Source: Acidobacteriota bacterium (GTDB lineage: Bacteria; Acidobacteriota; Terriglobia; Terriglobales; Acidobacteriaceae). Taken from it: DNA of 10,380 nt. How positions within the stretch are numbered: position 1 is the stretch's first letter; the number at the start of each line of letters is the position of its first letter. Shown here piece after piece: positions 8,047 to 10,380 of the stretch. The position numbers and the translations under genes are program-made. The notes below the pieces were generated by a model. The model saw only the letters and a program-made list of their open reading frames with translations. It was not told the origin of the DNA and did no database searches. Location of the stretch: NCBI GenBank assembly GCA_021781255.1, contig JAJXXG010000739.1, forward strand, positions 1 to 10,380, written 5' to 3'.

Positions 8047-8601
8047 ATGGCAACCACACCGGCAAATGTGACAACAACCACCTGGAAGATTGATTCGGCG
8101 CACTCGGCGGCTGAGTTCAAGGTGAAGCACATGATGATTTCGAACGTGAAGGGCAAGTTCAGCGGGCTGGACGGAACGCTGACGCTTGCGGAGGGCGAAC
8201 TGAAGGACTCGACCGTGGAGGCGACGATTCCGGTGGCGACGATTTCAACCGGGGACGAGCAGCGGGACGGGCACCTGAAGAGCGCTGACTTTTTTGATGT
8301 GGAGAAGTTTCCGACGTTGACCTTCAAGAGCAAACAGGTGACACCGGCGGGCGCGGGCGAGCTGGAGGTGACGGGCGAGCTGACGATGCACGGCGTGACC
8401 AAGACCGTGACCTTTGCGGTGGAGGGCCCGAGCGCTCCCGGGAAAGACCCGTGGGGCAACCTGCGGATTGGGCTTTCCGCAGTGACGAAGGTGAACCGCA
8501 AGGACTTTGGGCTGACGTGGAATGCGGCGCTGGAGACGGGCGGCGTGCTGGTGAGCGACGAAGTGACGATCATGCTGGACGTGCAGTTCATCAAGGCGTA
8601 A
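8047..8601 (+). CDS. YceI-family lipid-binding protein (no signal peptide)
   Basis: 184 residues. TWKIDSAHSAAEFKVKHMMISNVKGKFSGLDGTL at the N-terminus, DVEKFPTLTFKSKQV, LTMHGVTKTVTFAVE and KVNRKDFGLTWNAALETGGVLVSDEVTI are the hallmark blocks of the YceI family, a lipocalin-like beta-barrel that binds polyisoprenoid lipids. The first residues (MATTPANVTTTT) are hydrophilic, so unlike E. coli YceI this copy has no signal peptide and is predicted to be cytoplasmic. The ATG at 8047 is preceded by AAAGGAG (8027-8033) with a long 13-nt spacing; an in-frame TTG at 8035 is only 1 nt past AGGAG, too close. The pirin gene follows on the same strand after 171 bp, so the two may be co-transcribed. The exact ligand and role cannot be read from sequence. 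Confidence 0.92.
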   Translation: MATTPANVTTTTWKIDSAHSAAEFKVKHMMISNVKGKFSGLDGTLTLAEGELKDSTVEATIPVATISTGDEQRDGHLKSADFFDVEKFPTLTFKSKQVTPAGAGELEVTGELTMHGVTKTVTFAVEGPSAPGKDPWGNLRIGLSAVTKVNRKDFGLTWNAALETGGVLVSDEVTIMLDVQFIKA

Positions 8602-8652
8602 GCCCGGACAAGTTGCGGTAAGACGAGGCCGGATGGTTGCCGGAACAGGGTT

Positions 8653-8687
8653 GCCCCCGGAGTTGCGCGAAAGCGCGGCTCCGGGGC
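8653..8687 (+). repeat. Strong GAAA-loop hairpin between yceI and the pirin gene
   Basis: Bases 8653-8687 fold into a stem of about 15 pairs (GCCCC[C]GGAG, two T-G pairs, GCGC) capped by GAAA, with one bulged C. No T-run follows, so it is unlikely to be a complete intrinsic terminator. It may stabilise or process the mRNA between two co-transcribed genes, or set their relative expression. Confidence 0.5.
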
Positions 8688-8772
8688 GACGCTGGAGGCA
8701 GGCTATGCGGCTCTGCGGGAACTGGTAGCAAGACGCGCGAGGTGTGAGGAACGCGCGGAGGAGGTTGGGGCA

Positions 8773-9678
8773 ATGTCATTACGTGCGGTAAAAGACGTTT
8801 TGGGAACGAAGACGACGCTGGAAGGCGCGGGCGTGAAGCTGGAGCGGGCCTTCGGGTTCGGCAAGACGAAGGAGTTCGATCCGTTTCTGCTGCTGGACGA
8901 CTTCAGGAATGAGAATCCGGCAGATTATCTGGCGGGCTTCCCGTGGCATCCGCACCGGGGGATTGAGACGATTACGTATGTGCTGGCGGGCGAGGTGGAG
9001 CACGGCGACAGCCTGGGCAACAAGGGCAAGATGGCGGCGGGTGACGTGCAATGGATGACGGCGGGCAGCGGCATTCTGCACCAGGAGATGCCGAAGGGCG
9101 ACGAGCGGGGGCGGATGCACGGGTTCCAGCTTTGGGCGAACCTGCCGGCGAGCCTGAAGATGACTGCGCCGCGGTACCAGGACATTCCGTCGGCGGCGAT
9201 TCCCGAGGTGACGGAGGATGACGGGACGAAGGCGCGAATTATCTGCGGCGAGTTCTGGGGCAAGCACGGGCCGGTGGAAGGCGTGGCGGCAGACCCGAGC
9301 TATGTGGACATCAGCGTGCCACCGAACCGGAAGCGGCGCATTGCGGTGGATGTGACACGGAATGCGTTTGCGTATGTGTTTGCAGGGGCGGGGACGTTTC
9401 GCGATGCTTCTGCGCCGCAGGCGGTGCTGACGGAGAGTGCAGTGGACCCGAATGCGGCAGCGAAGTACGACGCGAAGAACCACTCGCTGGTGCTGTTTGA
9501 CCGCGGCGACGAGATTCAAGTGGAGGCCGGGCCGGAGGGGATGCGCTTCCTGCTGGTGAGCGGCAAGCCGCTGGAGGAGCCGGTGGCGTGGTACGGGCCG
9601 ATTGTGATGAATACGCAGCACGAGCTGCAGGTGGCGATGAATGAGCTGCAGCGGGGGACGTTCATCAAGCACTCGTGA
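8773..9678 (+). CDS. Pirin-family protein (bicupin metal-binding)
   Basis: 301 residues, the typical length for the family. The N-terminal cupin shows FDPFLLLDDFR, then HPHRGIETITYVLAGEVEHGDS and GDVQWMTAGSGILHQEMP. The four expected iron ligands are His59, His61, His103 and Glu105, all present. The C-terminal cupin (about 170-290) retains the GEFWGKHGPV and AYVFAGAGTF strands. Bacterial pirins include quercetin 2,3-dioxygenases (YhhW-like) and regulators of metabolic enzymes or redox sensing; which applies here is not decidable. GGAGGAGG (8757-8764) lies 8 nt before the ATG, a strong ribosome site. It follows the yceI-like gene and is closed by an intrinsic terminator 31 bp after its stop. 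Confidence 0.95.
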   Translation: MSLRAVKDVLGTKTTLEGAGVKLERAFGFGKTKEFDPFLLLDDFRNENPADYLAGFPWHPHRGIETITYVLAGEVEHGDSLGNKGKMAAGDVQWMTAGSGILHQEMPKGDERGRMHGFQLWANLPASLKMTAPRYQDIPSAAIPEVTEDDGTKARIICGEFWGKHGPVEGVAADPSYVDISVPPNRKRRIAVDVTRNAFAYVFAGAGTFRDASAPQAVLTESAVDPNAAAKYDAKNHSLVLFDRGDEIQVEAGPEGMRFLLVSGKPLEEPVAWYGPIVMNTQHELQVAMNELQRGTFIKHS

Positions 9679-9708
9679 GTTGGCACTAATGATTTGACGT
9701 GAGTGACG

Positions 9709-9752
9709 ATGCCAGTGGAGCTCAAAAGGCTCTGCCGGCATTTTTGTTTTTT
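9709..9752 (+). terminator. Intrinsic terminator of the yceI-pirin transcript
   Basis: ATGCC (9709-9713) pairs with GGCAT and GAGC with GCTC across a short internal mismatch, with a TCAAAAG-type loop. The stem runs directly into TTTTTGTTTTTT (9741-9752). Position and T-run are as expected for a terminator of the pirin gene. Confidence 0.85.
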
Positions 9753-9758
9753 GGGGCG

Positions 9759-9841
9759 AGGGATGAGCGTGCATTCCCTCAGAGGCTGAAGCCCCTCATC
9801 CTTTCTCCGGATAATTTGGCATGACTGAAGTCGTGCCCTGT
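9759..9841. repeat. Two-hairpin intergenic element, probable interspersed repeat
   Basis: GGATGAG (9761-9767) pairs with CTCATCC (9795-9801) around an inner GGCT-GA-AGCC hairpin (9784-9793). Further on, GGCATGACT-GA-AGTCGTGCC (9818-9837) is a second 9-bp hairpin with one G-T pair. Both share the core CTGAAG at the apex. From memory, Terriglobia genomes carry many copies of similar 'GGCTgAAGCC ... GCACGACTgAAGTCGTGCC-CTGTTACA' elements in intergenic DNA; this is recollection, not a search. The rest of 9842-9936 shows no feature. Confidence 0.5.
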
Positions 9842-9936
9842 TACAAGGCGGGTTCGGGTTGGTGGTCTCCCACTCATGAGGCAAAGTGCGCCGCATGAAT
9901 GGGGCACCCGGTATCTGAGCGGAACTGGCATGCCAA

Positions 9937-10380
9937 TCAAAGCATGGATTCGGGAGGGTCGTAGAGAATCTGCGCAGGTGTGAAGCCGCGCTGGCGGAGG
10001 GTGCGGAGGCTTAGGGCATCATGGCGCTTGGCGAGGCGCTGGCCGTATGAGTCTGTAACGAGCGCACAGTGGAACCACTGGGGCGCGGGCAGTCCGAGGG
10101 CGCGGTAGAGGAGGATTTGGCGAGCGGTGGATTTGAGCAGGTCTGCTCCGCGGACGACTTCGGTGATTCGCATGGCGGCATCGTCGGCTACGCAGGCGAG
10201 CTGGTAAGACGCTACGCCACCACCCCACAGACGTGGACCTGTCCGTGGGGACCCCGGATTGCCGTCACGGCGCTGGACGATGAAGTCGCCGAAGTCGCGG
10301 CCGGCGAGGAAGCGCTGCGGGCCGAGGTTGAGGTCGTTGAATTCGATGGTTTCGCCAAGGGGGACTCGGAAGCGCCAGTT
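9937..10380 (-). CDS. gluQ: Glutamyl-Q tRNA(Asp) synthetase (GluQRS), C-terminal part (5' end outside window)
   Basis: The frame is open to the window edge, so 147 residues of a protein usually about 300 long are seen. ASYQLACVADDAAMRITEVVRGADLLKSTARQILLYRALG matches the GluQRS/GluRS catalytic core (usual form YQLAvvvDDa...iteVVRGaDLL.sTpRQi), and SYGQRLAKRHDALSL is the KLSKR-type (KMSKS-equivalent) loop. The protein is short after this loop and lacks the anticodon-binding domain of GluRS, which identifies GluQRS, the enzyme that attaches glutamate to queuosine in tRNA(Asp). The ATG at 10171-10173 is internal; sequence upstream (FRVPLGETIEFNDL, DFIVQRRDG) is homologous too. Between RRDG and SYQLA there are about 15-17 extra residues encoded by a palindromic stretch (10210-10260). 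The substitution of Ser by Ala in the KLSK motif (RLAKR) is worth noting but not clearly disabling. Confidence 0.88.
   Translation of the reverse strand, partial: NWRFRVPLGETIEFNDLNLGPQRFLAGRDFGDFIVQRRDGNPGSPRTGPRLWGGGVASYQLACVADDAAMRITEVVRGADLLKSTARQILLYRALGLPAPQWFHCALVTDSYGQRLAKRHDALSLRTLRQRGFTPAQILYDPPESML
10223..10250. repeat. Palindromic insert inside gluQ
   Basis: CCCCACAGAC (10223-10232) and GTCCGTGGGG (10241-10250) form a 10-bp stem with one G-T pair and an 8-nt loop. It is followed by a further GGGG-A-CCCC block (10247-10255). It coincides with the extra residues between RRDG and SYQLA and keeps the reading frame. It resembles a small palindromic repeat inserted into a coding region. 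Confidence 0.45.

Noticed and set aside
8779..9774. A 331-codon minus-strand frame opposite the pirin gene
   Set aside because: His/Arg-rich shadow translation; it also runs through the pirin terminator, and pirin metal ligands on the plus strand are all present.
9936..10173. Treating the ATG at 10171-10173 as the start of a small 78-residue gene
   Set aside because: The frame is open to 10380 and upstream codons encode conserved GluQRS sequence, so this Met is internal.

Overview
The window looks like a chromosomal segment from an Acidobacteriota, most likely class Terriglobia. The grounds are remembered family resemblance of its RpoD, DnaG and PA2779/C39/TPR-type proteins, a GC content that looks near 60 percent, and a GGCTGAAGCC / ACTGAAGT hairpin-type intergenic repeat that I associate with that group. 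No database search was possible, so the taxon is an inference.

Layout. (1) Bases 1-258 (+) hold the C-terminal end of a metallo-beta-lactamase-fold hydrolase cut by the window edge. (2) Bases 475-4401 (-) hold the information-processing core: dnaG (primase, GTG start) followed by rpoD (primary sigma factor, TTG start), the dnaG-rpoD half of the classical macromolecular-synthesis cluster. They are separated by an unusually long, structured 456-bp gap, and rpoD is followed by a hairpin terminator. (3) Bases 4661-7366 (+), divergent from dnaG, hold a compact three-gene operon for envelope proteins: a short exported PA2779-like protein with a C-terminal membrane helix, a C39-like exported cysteine peptidase of the PA2778 type, and a signal-peptide/TPR/predicted outer-membrane beta-barrel protein. 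(4) Bases 7394-7806 (+) carry a broken DUF1566-type gene (truncated, frameshifted in a G5 run). (5) Bases 8047-9678 (+) encode a YceI-family lipid-binding protein without a signal peptide and a pirin-family metal cupin, separated by a strong GAAA-loop hairpin and closed by a good intrinsic terminator. (6) A repeat-like intergenic element with two hairpins lies at about 9759-9841. (7) Bases 9937-10380 (-) are the C-terminal part of glutamyl-Q tRNA(Asp) synthetase (gluQ), which runs off the window and carries an odd in-frame palindromic insert.

The most interesting system is the three-gene operon. Its genes are tightly packed (19 nt, then 2 nt, between coding regions) and all three products are predicted to leave the cytoplasm. 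As I recall the gammaproteobacterial PA2778 family, the C39-like and TPR parts are joined in one polypeptide there, whereas here they sit on two adjacent genes with the TPR part joined to a beta-barrel. This suggests a periplasm/outer-membrane complex with a cysteine-peptidase-fold component whose substrate is unknown.
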